From assembly GCA_964019695.1 (NCBI GenBank), contig OZ026531.1:4163701-4227700 (forward strand): 64,000 bases of DNA. Direction: 5' to 3'. The notes below the pieces were generated by a model, which saw nothing but the letters and a program-made list of their open reading frames with translations, did not search any database and was not told the origin of the DNA. Of this stretch, positions 45,420 to 56,800 are shown one piece after another; position 1 is the stretch's first letter, and each line of letters starts with the position of its first letter. The translations under genes were made by a program, and so were the position numbers. This DNA comes from Loripinus fragilis. Taxonomy: Eukaryota; Mollusca; Bivalvia; Lucinida; Lucinidae.

Positions 45420-46624
45420 TAAAGGAGCGTATTTTATGCTAATTGAAACAGTTTGGTCATTTCTCCATAAAACATTAGCGACGATATATCTTTACTTGCA
45501 GACGATGTCCATTAGTGGGCTTTTATGTCGTTGCAGCCCTCTGCTGCCATGTATAAATGGCAATGAAGCCCTTGGACAGTGATTTGTCGCATTGCGACAC
45601 GTTAAATATAGATGAAAAGTACAACTGTCAGCGATTGAAACACGTCAAGTTTCTATAGTAAACACTCATAACGTATATATCAATGAGAATCATAATGTAA
45701 TGTGCTGGGTCACATATGCTAGGTCAAAATCTTTTTTGTCATTTTCTACGCCCATTCTTCAGTGCATAATCAATAATAGCTATGTCTCCGCCCAGTGATA
45801 TACATAGGGCGTACATAGGGCGTAGACAAACAAAAATTGGTTGAAAGGGGAGACAACACTAATTATAGTCTTCTTTTTTTTTCAGGATTTTTCAGAAAAG
45901 TCACCAAAACAAAAAAACGAGCACGGTGACACATATTTTTTATTCAATCATTATATTCTTCAAGAAAATATCTTTGTAAAAATATGTTTTTTGTTGTTCC
46001 AGTTACATTCTCTGATATGTTTATTTTGTATATTAATGATTTTTTTGGCATTTATTCGTCTGACTTAATTAGGATTTTGCTTAATAAATTGGGTAAATAC
46101 ATGTTATTTCACTAATTTTTGTTTTTATTTATATCTCTGGTGTGAGTAGTATTTGTTCTGAAAAAAACTGTATTGCGTTTCTTGTTAATTTGTCAACAAA
46201 ATCTGTGTTTGTTTTTTCAAAAACCTGCGATTTTGCAGTTTTTGACATCAAATAACTTTTTAAAAAGAACGGTGAGGTATTGTTTTTTTCGTCTTAGATT
46301 ATAAGTATTAGTCTATATTATAATATATTAAAAGATAAAACACTTTTGGACATATGCCGGTGAGTCCTCTACTACCTTAAAGCAAAACTCATCTTACCAG
46401 CCAGATCTTATCCATTAATGATTGACTACTTTGAAAACTAAGTGATTGTATGAATCACAATGCCAGTGGTATTATGGAAAGAAGAATTATATGTATGAAT
46501 CAGATTAGGACCGTGAGCCTTCCAGTAACTCTTCTGATACTTCTCCAATGTACCAAACTTTTTCAAGAGCGTCTGAATGAATCCGCCATGGCACTGTAGG
46601 GTGCAGTTCGGGGTCTTCATGACA

Positions 46625-46685
46625 AATGGATGGATGGATGGATGGATGGATGGATGGAGTGTGTGTGTGTGTGTGTGCGTGTGCG
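46625..46685. repeat. (TGGA)n followed by (GT)n microsatellite
   Basis: Eight TGGA units pass into GT/GC dinucleotides. The plus-strand frames here are readings of the repeat. Confidence 0.9.
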
Positions 46686-49485
46686 CGCGCGTGGGTGCGT
46701 TTGCGTGTGTTTTTGTGTGTGCTCGGACTCAGTATGTTTATTGGGTCCTCGGTGTATGTGTGGCTGGCTAGATCAGATACGATACTTCACAAAATTAATG
46801 TGAATAAAAAAGGCGCTGATCAGTCTGCGCGGATGTGTAGGTGTGGTTTGCACCTTTGCTGTTCACAACCCATGCCCCTCTGAAGACAGGTTTTGTGGTT
46901 TATTTGACTTTGGTTATGAATAAGGTATGCTTCTCGCCCTTTTACAATACCTATGTCACATCATGACCTGAATTCCTGATAATGCTGCGAACTCAATCGT
47001 CCGTCTATTTACTGACAACTGGCTTCTATACCACTGCAATAGCCCATATAAGCCTTGTTTTATACAAGCAGTGCAGACCAAGATCATAACCGCAGGTAAA
47101 ATATGTAATATAAAAAATCTTGTCGATGAACTGTCAAAATGCACGTCGGTGAACTCTCTTGTCGGCGAACTGACTGTCTTGACTCCGCACGACCGTAGGG
47201 TGGCTAGATCTAAATTCGTCACTTCCGTTTGGAAAACGAAAGTAGAATTAGACTGAGTGCTCCTAGCACTGAATTCAGGGCCATATGATGGATTTTTATT
47301 TTATGTTATCATATAGCCCTGATTTTTTAAGCCTCTATCTTTTCCCTTACTGTTAGCGTGGACGTAAACCAAGTTGAAAACACATTTCCAAACAGTGTCT
47401 TCCTCAAACACTACTCCATTTTGTATATTTATAGGTTTAGCTATATGTTGCTACTTGGTTTGCCGCTGATGCATACCTGATTAGTTCTAAAAAGATAAAA
47501 TACTCCTGTCCACACAGAATGTTTACACTATTTGTTTTCAAAACATGGCGTCATTTTTGTCTTCTGTGCTGAAGAGCATGCTTTTTCTGTGGGAAACTAA
47601 AGTCATGCACGAATTTGTTTTGGTATTTTATGTACCGACAATGACCCGTTCACTTTCCGTTTTCTGAATACACAGATGTTTTAACAACATTAAATACCAA
47701 AATCAGACTTATATAATGTTTTCTTTTACCTTCCTTATTATCATAATTGGCCAAAAATTGATCATACCTGGTCTGTTGAGAGTAAAATAATCCAATACCA
47801 TCTCACCATACATTTGTTACATATAGATATTTGCAAAAAAGATGACCAATTACCAATCTAACTGGAGCCGCTTTTTACCAATTTGTTGACATCGAGAACT
47901 ACCCAGTTGGATATGTACAAACTGTGTCCAAGGAGTTCTTAATGGCAATGGATGGGATCCTTTTTTGTGCACACAGGTTGATTTTTATGGTGACCTCTCT
48001 CACCATTTGTAATAGGTTTTCTTTTAATATCTGATGAATGTCAACGAATAAAGGTCAATCTTCAACCTAGTGTGCAAATTTTTCACCCTGGTTCTGTATT
48101 CCGACGGATGTCACTGGATAGAAAATTGACTATTTTCAGATAAGAAATTCCCCCACTTCCACTAACAGGAAATACATAGAAAAAAATGCCAAATGATTTT
48201 GCATATTCAAATAATGACATCATTCTACAATTCTAAACTTAAACCATTGCGCACATGTTCAAAAAGAAGGTCAAAACACCCAATGTCTCTATATAAGATT
48301 CACGTGGCGCCTTAAAAACGATGGGCACCAATTGTGTGTATTGACTGATAGCCTAATTGAACATAAGCGTGTGCTAGTAAAGCTATTCAGCTTGCAGCAA
48401 GGTTGGCCATGATATAAAAAATATTTTCCTTCACTAATATCTTATTGATCACTGTGCAAAAGTAATTTGATTCTGATCTTTCCAATCCATCGATTCTTGT
48501 CGTAAACAAGCTGACCCACTCTCGGTTCAGAGGTCAATGTACTGCTTCTTTTGGCGGGAAACTTGTATCGTGAGCACATGATCAGAATAACAATTGTCCG
48601 CCATGTTGGAAAAGTCCATTTTCAGTCTGATTATGACATTTTGGGACATGACAAAACTTCCTTTCCGAAAATTGGATTTATATAGTGTAATATGGGTGGG
48701 GTATGTGATTGTTAAGGATTTCTGTCAAGTAAGTATCTCATTTTCTTTGGCATGCTATATTAAATTGAAATAAGACCATTCTTGGAAATTGACTTTCATT
48801 TTCTGAAATAGGTCATTACTCGTTATAAATTAATAGAAAATAGGGGGCGCTACAATGCACAATAATACATAAATGAGACTGCTGCGAGCGTACCAACATT
48901 GAGTAAGTTAACAGAATCGATAACTAACAATTTTGCGCTGATTTTCAAAATTCAAACACCTACTTGTTTCTTATATTGTGCAAAATCCACTGTTAATGTT
49001 ATTCTTATAATGTACTGAGTTTTTAAAAAAGCGCTGACATCCCTTACCTAGTCATGGGGAGTATGACCAGTACGTTTTTTTTTATAATATATTCTCAACG
49101 TTTTAATAAGTTCGTCTCATCAATTTAACATCCGAAATTTATCGCAAAAACGTCATCACCCCTAACTCGTGAAAAACATGCAAAATGGCTGCGATGTGCC
49201 GAAAAACAACAACAAGAACATAATATTACAGATTGCATTGATTGTGTCACAAAAACGAAGCAAATGGTAACATTTTTATAACTTTGGTTGTGTATGTAAA
49301 ACACATGAAGAAGTCTGAATGGTTGGATTGTCAAAGAAACGAGTTTTTCCCAAAACAAAAGGGGATTCCATCACTGGTCAAGATAGAGCACAAAAACACT
49401 GCGACTTTAGATTCAGCCAGATCGAAAAAAAATCTAAAGTCGCAGTTCTGCAACTAGAGTGCTCCGTGTGACTGTCTGTATGTTT
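46686..49485. other. Intergenic stretch without supported genes
   Basis: A plus frame at 47071-47256 and another at 49242-49457 are unrecognised and short. CAGGGCCATATGATGG with ATCATATAGCCCTG (47277-47318) and GCGACTTTAGATT with AATCTAAAGTCGC (49401-49443) are small inverted repeats. Nothing else is supported. Confidence 0.4.
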
Positions 49486-49541
49486 TATTTATTTATTTAT
49501 TTTATTGTTTTATTTATTTATTTATTTATTTATTTATTGAA
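49486..49541. repeat. (TTTA)n microsatellite
   Basis: About 13 TTTA units with one interruption (TTTTATTG). Confidence 0.95.
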
Positions 49542-50028
49542 CATTTAGATGCTTACTTCATTGGCGTTATACTTAGTTAGAGAGTGCATGTCCCCAGTAC
49601 TTTTGGCCATGTCAAAGTTCAAACCAGACACTGAAGCTGGTTTTGTCTGTAGCCGTTTGTTCAGTTGTTTACTTCGTTAAAACTCCGTAACACGGCCATC
49701 AATTGAGGTGGCTAAGATTCTTCTTGAATGTTTGAAATTGATTAAAACAAACACAAATGAAGAAACTACTTGCTGATTTCGCCAGATTATGATGTAAAAA
49801 ATTGTAAATAAATGCTGCCGCGCTTGTTTTATGAAAGGCAGTGTCTCGGAGCCCAGTACCGGACTCCTATACTCAGAGTCTCGGGTCCAGTACCACACTC
49901 CTAAACAGCAATTCTGGTCCGGTAGTATGTACAGCATATACTCCATGGTTGCAAAACTCTATAACGTAAAATCATACTAAAATGACATATATTGAAGTTG
50001 TCTGCTACGTCAATGGCTAAATTTAGCA

Positions 50029-50107
50029 AAGAGACAAACATTGTGGACCTGGTTCAGACTGCTCCTAGGGGAGTCTGATCTGGGTCCACACTATTTGCAA
50101 CAAAGAC
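50029..50107. repeat. Palindromic TGTGGACC element
   Basis: CAAACATTGTGGACCTGG with CAGACT is mirrored by AGTCTGATCTGGGTCCACAC and TATTTGCA. The same design occurs at 15086-15165 and 43885-43965 (inside the two TTAA transposon copies), with half-copies near 35505 and 59330. Confidence 0.75.
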
Positions 50108-50272
50108 GTTTTAAATGGACTAGCAGACTATACAGGGGACGATATCTATGGGAAATGCCTCTAAGATATGCTTATGTGCCCAGCAGATGTTAATGAATAA
50201 AGAAGCATGTTCGATCACTATAATAGAATCACCCTTATTTTCCAAGCGACTCAAAAATCAAAATATGAGCTC

Positions 50273-50493
50273 CAACAATGTGGTATGTGCGACCAGCAAA
50301 GGCTCAGACCAGCCTGCACATACGCACAGTCTGATCAGAGCCTTTGCTAGTCGCTTGAATATTCTATGAATATTAAACTACTGACCAAACCTTATTTAGA
50401 GTTTCTAGGCTTAAAAGGAGGCTGCACAGGCTTGTCTGAGTCTACACTTGTCAAAATGCCACATTGTTGCATATCACATGCCACGGCTCATAT
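50273..50493. mobile_element. MITE with GAGCC ends, copy 2
   Basis: The element (50277-50489) is collinear with 31084-31325: CCAACAATGTGGTATGTGCG, then GATCAGAGCCTTTGCTAGTC, then CTTAAAAGGAGGCTGCACAG, then the right end closing CCACGGCTC. The left end has lost about 20 bp. ATAT on both sides (50273-50276, 50490-50493) fits a 4-bp target duplication. Confidence 0.85.
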
Positions 50494-50638
50494 TTTGTGG
50501 TTTATTTGTAATTTAAGCATTAATCATCAATAGCTGTGATGCTGTGAATATTTTTCCCCTGCCAGCAATGGCGTTCCGCTGATAGTGGCTCGCTTTTATG
50601 TGCTTACTCATGGAAGATCTTATGCAAAGCTATATTAC

Positions 50639-50890
50639 CTGGTTTCTTTCTTTCCTGTCCTTCTGGGTTTAAAGGTCTTGCCACTGCAAACACAGCAGTA
50701 AGTAACTTTATAATATCACAGAGCTTCTTTAAAAATCTTGTAATTGCAGATTTCAAAGACCACAGTCTCCTTTAGAAAATTGAATTTTTTCAACATCTTG
50801 GTACTTAAGTATTGCACTTTCAATCGCCAAGGAGTCTTCGAATTGTTGTCCAATTTGGACTTTAGTGAAAAAATCATTAAAATCGAAGTA
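50639..50890 (-). pseudogene. Second exon relic, paralogue of 33218-33465
   Basis: On the minus strand the frame gives FFTKVQIGQQFEDSLAIESA and ILKYQDVEKIQF. A shifted frame then gives CSGKTFKPRRTGKKETR, ending at a GTAATA splice donor at the same place as in the first copy. Two disablements at least separate these blocks. The sequence after the donor (50565-50638) again contains part of the GCCAGC palindrome family, so exon and intron were copied together as DNA. Confidence 0.5.
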
Positions 50891-51196
50891 ATATTTCAAG
50901 GATGATTTGGTTGTTAATTGTGTAATTGTACTGTTTGCTTGGATTAACCAATTAATGGAAGACAATCGTACCACAACTTTAGGGTGTCCTTGTCGGCGAC
51001 CAATTGGCAACTTGCAGCAGTATGAAACCAATTAAACAATGTGCCTGCAATCGCTGTTTGCTCAATTCAATTAAAGTGCTAATTGGCATATACCTGATAA
51101 TAATTAAAATAAATAAGTATATAATAACACAGGGACCAACATCAATGAAAAAAGTATTTTCATGCGAATTATTATAATCATTAATGTACATTGATT

Positions 51197-51833
51197 GTTG
51201 TATGTTCTACTGGACCCCGAGCCATACCTCATAGGAGAGGCTAGGGGTCCGGTACCGACAATTTAGTCGTCTGCCTTGATCACCGCGTGATGTGCTCTTT
51301 GACAATCTGCCAGGGTTACCTGATTAGCAAAATAAGCCCAGCACAGAGTCGCAAACATGTGTGTACCAGACTAGGGACGTGCTCGATTTGGCAAAATCTG
51401 AGAAATGATAAAAACCGGGACCATACATCCAAACCACTCCCCCCCCAGCTGTGTACTCAATTTCAACAGAAAGGATGTTGCAAATGTTGGGGAGTTTGGC
51501 TGCACCAGAGGCATGTTGTATGTTCTACTGGACCCCGAGCCATACCTCATAGGAGAGGCTAGGGGTCCGATACCGACAATTTAGTCGTCTGCCTTGATCA
51601 CCGCGTGATATGCTCTTTGACAATCTGCCAGGGTTACCTGGTTAGCAAAATAAGCCCAGCACAGTCGCAAAGATTTGTGTACCAGACTAGGGACGTGCTC
51701 GATTTGGCAAAATCTGAGAAATGATAAAAACCGGGACCATACGTCCAAACCACTCCCCCCAGCTGTGTACTCAATTTCAACAGAAAGGATGTTGCAAATG
51801 TTGGGGAGTTTGGCTGCTTCAGAGGCAGATATA
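51197..51833. repeat. Tandem duplication of 318 bp
   Basis: TATGTTCTACTGGACCCCGA at 51201 recurs at 51519 and both copies continue for the whole period with few differences (CACAGAGTCGCAAACATGTG against CACAGTCGCAAAGATTTG). Each starts with a palindrome around GGACCCC..GGGGTCC. A minus-strand frame runs through the second copy (51634-51894); I do not recognise it. Confidence 0.93.
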
Positions 51834-51964
51834 TGACCATATCAATGTCATGGGTATGCAGCCATTTGCATCCTGAAAAACTGGTGAGGCCCACTGGGGT
51901 GATAAATAAAGAAAAAACAGTAATTTAATGGTTTATCTAAATATATTGAATGAGACAAATCATT

Positions 51965-52205
51965 ATAATGATAATTTTACATGCCTTTTACTGACCGTTC
52001 CAAGGCGGTACTTCTTTTGTGGATCATTTGTGTTATTTATGTCTTGTGTTTGTCATGCTTTCGTGTCTGTTCATTGCTGCCTGTGGCCCCCTGCTTGGAA
52101 AAGGCTGACCTCTTAAAAATTGACTCTCGTTTGTGATGTTTAATTGTTTTTTTGTCACTATCACATGTGGTATCCTGGGTCAGGTGTGGTACTTGATTTT
52201 ATTAT
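51965..52205 (+). repeat. Dispersed repeat, opposite orientation to 20282-20540
   Basis: CCGTTCCAAGGCGGTACTTC, then CTTTTGTGGATC, then GGTATCCTGGGTCAGGTGTG, in the same order as the reverse strand of 20282-20540. A related phrase (CCTGATCTTTGCC) at 52655 and 59255 indicates more fragments. Confidence 0.7.
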
Positions 52206-52530
52206 ATATCAATAAATGATATATCTTTTGAACTGCCTGTTTTCTGGCTATCTGATACAGAAAACCGGATCAACGAACTGAGGTTTTCTGATTCCTTATC
52301 ACTATCCTTTAAAACGAGGCTAATGTCGGTATCCTGTTTTTGTGGTGACGCTATGTAAAGTAAATTTTCAAGCATGGAACCAGAGACGGAAAACATGATG
52401 ACGTGACATCAAGAAACATAACATCATGACAAACGTTCCCGCAATTTTTCAGGAGTAAAGACCAAAAAAGGTTATAAAATCAGAATAATGTCAGAAAAAA
52501 GTAAATAATAAACATATGATAAACATGAGG

Positions 52531-52588
52531 CCATACCATTGGATCACCCTCGAAGCATAGTATATCGGGTGATCTGATGGTATGACAT
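52531..52588. repeat. Imperfect palindrome CATACCATTGGATCACCC
   Basis: CATACCATTGGATCACCC pairs with GGGTGATCTGATGGTATG across a 19-nt loop. It may be a tiny MITE. No other copy noticed. Confidence 0.6.
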
Positions 52589-52882
52589 CATCCACTCGAC
52601 GTGATACAGTACGCCATATCAATTTACTATTATGATAATGTGTATGTATTGTTTCCTGATCTTTGCCACCTTTCTTACTTTGATAGTTTAAGTGGGACAG
52701 AGCTCAAGGTAATTTTGAATGCTATATTAAGTGTTAATCCAGGAGGTCACTCCATGACTGTGGTTATAGTCATTTGTAATCACTATCCCCCCCCCAGCCC
52801 CGGGTAACAGCGGGGACTTTCACTTTTTGTCTGCAGTTCCCTGTTATTAACCCCCACACTGTGGGAACAGCCAGCTCATGAA

Positions 52883-53216
52883 ATAAAACCATGTGCAGTT
52901 GGTAACGTGTCTGGCAACAGATGCGAGTCTGACTGCGGGTCCAGGGGTCGTAAGTTCGATCCTGGTCCAGTCCCATACTTTAGTGGAGATTGATCATGAA
53001 ATAATTTCTACGGTCATTCTCCTCACTTCTGCTGAATCATTCAAGAAGGGTTGTTGTCAGTTACAAGCGAAAGTATGAGCACAATGTACTGGTTAAATGC
53101 TTGTTCAAGCTTGCCCAGGAAAAAGTGTGGTTAGGTGAACTGACAGTCCCGCCATGACCATAGCTGTTGACTTGGGATGTAAAGCAACAAAACAAACAAA
53201 CAAAAATAAAAACATG
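52883..53216 (+). mobile_element. tRNA-derived SINE, second family, with target duplication
   Basis: The element (52894-53205, 312 bp) has a tRNA-like head with the B box GTTCGATCC at about 52953, a long body, and the tail GTAAAGCAACAAAACAAACA. ATAAAACCATG at 52883-52893 and ATAAAAACATG at 53206-53216 are 11-bp target duplications with one mismatch. The tail resembles that of the SINEs at 20021 and 21561 but the body differs. It sits about 460 bp upstream of the first reductase coding exon. Confidence 0.88.
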
Positions 53217-53677
53217 GCATTTCTCCCCCGTAGTCTGTTATTACAACGAACTGCCATGTTTGCCCAGGTATATCAAATCCCCGATATTTGATATTTCCCC
53301 CGCACTAAGGGGACAATGACACAATGTAAAAAGTAAAAATGCAGTACATTTGCCCAGCTATCCCCTGCCATGCTCAGGGGCTGAGGGGGCAGTGGTTACA
53401 AATGGCTGGTGCATTATCATGTCATCCACATTCCTGTGGCAAACTATTATTCAGCCACACCATCCATCAGATGTTAGCTTATTCAAATCTGACATGAAGG
53501 CTCCATTCCACTGACAAAATAGAATTTCTGAAACTTAGACAATGTCAAACATCGAAGGGTTGCTTAATTGCATTCAATATCTACATTATGGAACTCTTTT
53601 AATACATGTACATGAGTATTCATGTTGGATCCTCTATATATTTTCAGGCTAGATAACCCATCTTTGTGACACAGAGA

Positions 53678-53844
53678 ATGACCCAAAAAATAGCCACTGG
53701 TTTGTCAAGCAAAATCACATTGAATGATGGTCATGTGATGCCCTTATTTGGTTTGGGCGTGTACCAGGTGAATGATACAGTGCATGCTACAACTTGTGCC
53801 ATAAAGCAGGGATACAGATTAATAGATACAGCAGAATTTTATAA
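53678..53844 (+). CDS. Aldo-keto reductase coding exon 1
   Basis: Codes for residues 1-55 and two bases of codon 56. The start ATG at 53678 fits the family; the in-frame GTG at 53666 is not needed. TTTTCAG ends at 53647, so the exon may begin at 53648 after a 5' UTR intron. GHVMPLFGLGVYQV is the conserved N-terminal motif and LIDTAEFY holds catalytic Asp50 and Tyr55. The donor is GTAAGT at 53845. Confidence 0.93.
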
Positions 53845-56800
53845 GTAAGTCCGGTGATTTTATTTTGCCTATTTTACAGCCGAATACAGGCTGCCTACCA
53901 ATCCAAAAATGCCTGTATTTTCCTCTTATAACCAGCACTAAGCCATTATCAGTCTTGAAAACATATTTTGGACCTTCTTTCGAGTGACTTCTTAAGACAT
54001 GTTTTGCTGTACTACAAATTAATAATGTACACCCAAAGTCTATAACATATAAGATACACATAAGTGTATTAGGAAAAAAAAATTATAAAATGAAATATTA
54101 CCGTATTCATATGTTTATGGAAACACAGTTTTCACAGACAGTTGTCCATGCTGTTTGTAACAGATGAAAAACATTGTTAAACACCATTGCCCGCGGGCAG
54201 CCAGATCCGAAAATAGACACTGCACCACCTCGTTATAAAAGCCGTTTGTACAGCAAGGCAGATACCATACCAGCACAATAACAAGTTTGATTGCAGCGAA
54301 ACAAACGGTTGCAACATTCCACAATAAACGTCGTAAAAAAGAAGATGCTATTCAGTATTGTGATATTTTATGGAAAAAATAAACTTCATTCATCCTGCTG
54401 ATAAAACTTCTCGGATAATCAGAATAATCAATTTTAACAGGGATGAACCCACATGCTACAGAACTAATTTTCACTGTGCCATTTCCGCAAATAAAATGGA
54501 GCTTTTTGATGCATAGTACTACGCATAATGTTCCTTACATACACCAGAGTCTTGATTGGATTCTCGAATTGTGGCGGACTTTCCCCAAATGCTCTACCAC
54601 ATGTATATTGTTTAAATTACCCAACATGCAAAGAGTAAATTTTTGTGTAATTTTCCAGCAATGAAAGAGAAGAACTGTGGTACGGGCTGTGGTATCCCTA
54701 GGAAATAAGAACCCATCATGAGTGTGAGGTGGGATAGGAAAAAAATACGAAGCCTTGTGATGCCAAACCGTGGTCCTTGGGACGGATTTTTCTATCCCAT
54801 CCTCACATGACTAATGTAATCTTGTTCCTGCTCACCATTAAATACCACATTTTCATGTTTAAAAAAGGCTCCCAGAAGTTCCTGAATATACTGAGATGTG
54901 ACTTGATATGATGAGGTCACTTTAACATACCAATGACGTCACTTGACGGCTATGTCGCGTGAGTTCCAATACAACCAATGTACAGCCCTCATGTGACAGC
55001 CTGGGTAAGATACCATGGTCAAGATAAGATTTTCTATCCCAGGCTAAGATATTAGATACAGGCCCCCAGATAAGAGTGCGCAACTGAAAATTATTTTTCT
55101 TATTTCTCAACCAAAACATATGTTGTTGGTACTCAAAAGAACCGTCTCGATGAGACGGTTCTTTTGAGCACACAAAACACATGTTTAAACTGTTGGATAA
55201 GAAAATAGTCGCAATTTTACGCATTTATTTTTGGCTTAACTGGCCCTATGAGATATCCTTATCCAGTGTGCAAGAAATATTTTCATGTATCACATATCAG
55301 ATACAGGCCCCCTAGATAAGAGTGTGTAACTGAAAATTATTTTTCTTATTTCTCAACCAAAACATATGTTGTGGGTACTCAAAAGAACCGTCTCGATGAG
55401 ACGGTTCTTTTGAGCAACCAAAACACATGTTTAAACTGTTGGATAAGAAAATAATTGCAATTTTACGCAAGAAATATTTTCGTGTAATATTTCAGTAATG
55501 AAAGAGAAGTAGGCAAAGCTGTGAAGAACTGTGGTATTCCTAGGGAAGAAATATTTGTCGTATCTAAATTATGGGATAATGGTGTAGAAGTCTGCAAGTC
55601 ACACTTTAAAGCAACATTTAAAAAGTAAGTATCTTGGTACTAGTAGTAGACATTTTTATGTTCGCCGTGGACACCTACATGGACACCTAGGTGGACTTTG
55701 TTGTACATATATAATAGGTTTAGATAAATTTTTGAGCGTAAAATGGTAAATATTTTCTTACCCATCAGTTTTAATATATGTTTTGGGTGCTCAAAAGTAC
55801 CATCTCATTGAGCTCAAAAGAACCGTCTCATTGAGACAGTTCTTTTGGCGTACCCACAACAAATATTTTGGCTGAGAAAGAAGAAAAGTAATCTACTAAT
55901 GCTATTACTTATAGGCCTTTAGTTACGAGTGCATACCAACAAATTATTTTTCTTATTTCTCATCTAAAATATATGTTGTGGATACTCAAAAGAACCGTAT
56001 ATTTTGTCTTTCAAAGCACATCAAATTATATATTTTTTTCTGGAAAACCTGAAAAAATTCTAGGTTTCACCAGAAAATTTATGTAGGGTGGGGTTACCCT
56101 AAACACAGGTATTTTTTTTTATTTGGCCTTATCAGAAGTTTTGTTAATCTGGGCCTGTGCTTCCTTTCCTGCATACTTAACTGAAATTTCTCTGAACCTG
56201 AGCAGACAGATATTATAGGCCTCTTCTGTGTTTGCAAACAACAAAGGCACAGATCAGCCTGTGCAATCTGATCAGTGTCGTTGTTATTCGCTTATTGAAA
56301 AGTATCATATCTAAATTAGCTACAAGCGAAATATCAGTTTTCTAGCTTATCTCTGTAGCTGAAGAGACTGGTTTGAGTCTCGTTTTTTTTCAGAAACCCC
56401 ATAGACAGGTTTTGTCTGTCCCTCAGAATGCAAAGGGTCAACAGAATATTACACTTACACTTTCATGCTTTTCATGTCCTCTGCTAATTAACTTTAAAAA
56501 AATATTTCAGAGAGTCAAAAAGTTTGTTTCCAGAAACAGGACCTACGTCCTGATCTAGAAACAAACTGTTTGCAAAGATTGATCATCAGCAAACAAAAAA
56601 ATTTGCTGCTAGCAGGCAAAGAGTTAATTATGTCTCTACCCTGTCAGGGTTGGGAATCATATTGTTTCACCCTGTGCATCTGTCTGTCTGTTTGTTTGTT
56701 TGTCTGTCTGTCTGAATGTCCGTCACAAAATGTGTCAACTCTTATGAACACAATTCCACCTACAGTTTTAGCTGAATCTGTTTGAAACTTTGTAGGTGTT

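Larger units (their letters stand above)
42238..46380. mobile_element. TTAA-flanked DNA transposon, copy 2 (4.1 kb)
   Basis: TTAA at 42238-42241 and 46377-46380 flanks related inverted ends (GGTGGTAGGGGACCCATGTC; reverse of right end GGTAGTAGAGGACTCACCGG). It aligns with copy 1 at both ends and in the middle. It lacks the parts matching 13160-13855 and 14180-14285, but has about 210 bp near the left end (42391-42597) holding a transposase relic, and an extra 1.2 kb (44490-45685) with further ~190-bp palindromic units and a hairpin. The shared left and right blocks suggest both copies derive from a longer coding element. Confidence 0.9.

Noticed and set aside
47071..47256. 61-codon frame LVDELSKCTSVNSLVGEL as a transposon gene
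   Set aside because: Looks protein-like but I recognise no family, and no ends or further exons accompany it.
49401..49443. Hairpin GCGACTTTAGATT/AATCTAAAGTCGC as a terminator
   Set aside because: Factor-independent terminators are not expected in a eukaryotic nuclear genome; it is just a 13-bp inverted repeat.
53666..53677. GTG at 53666 as reductase start
   Set aside because: Non-AUG start not needed; the ATG at 53678 puts catalytic residues at positions 50 and 55, as usual in the family.
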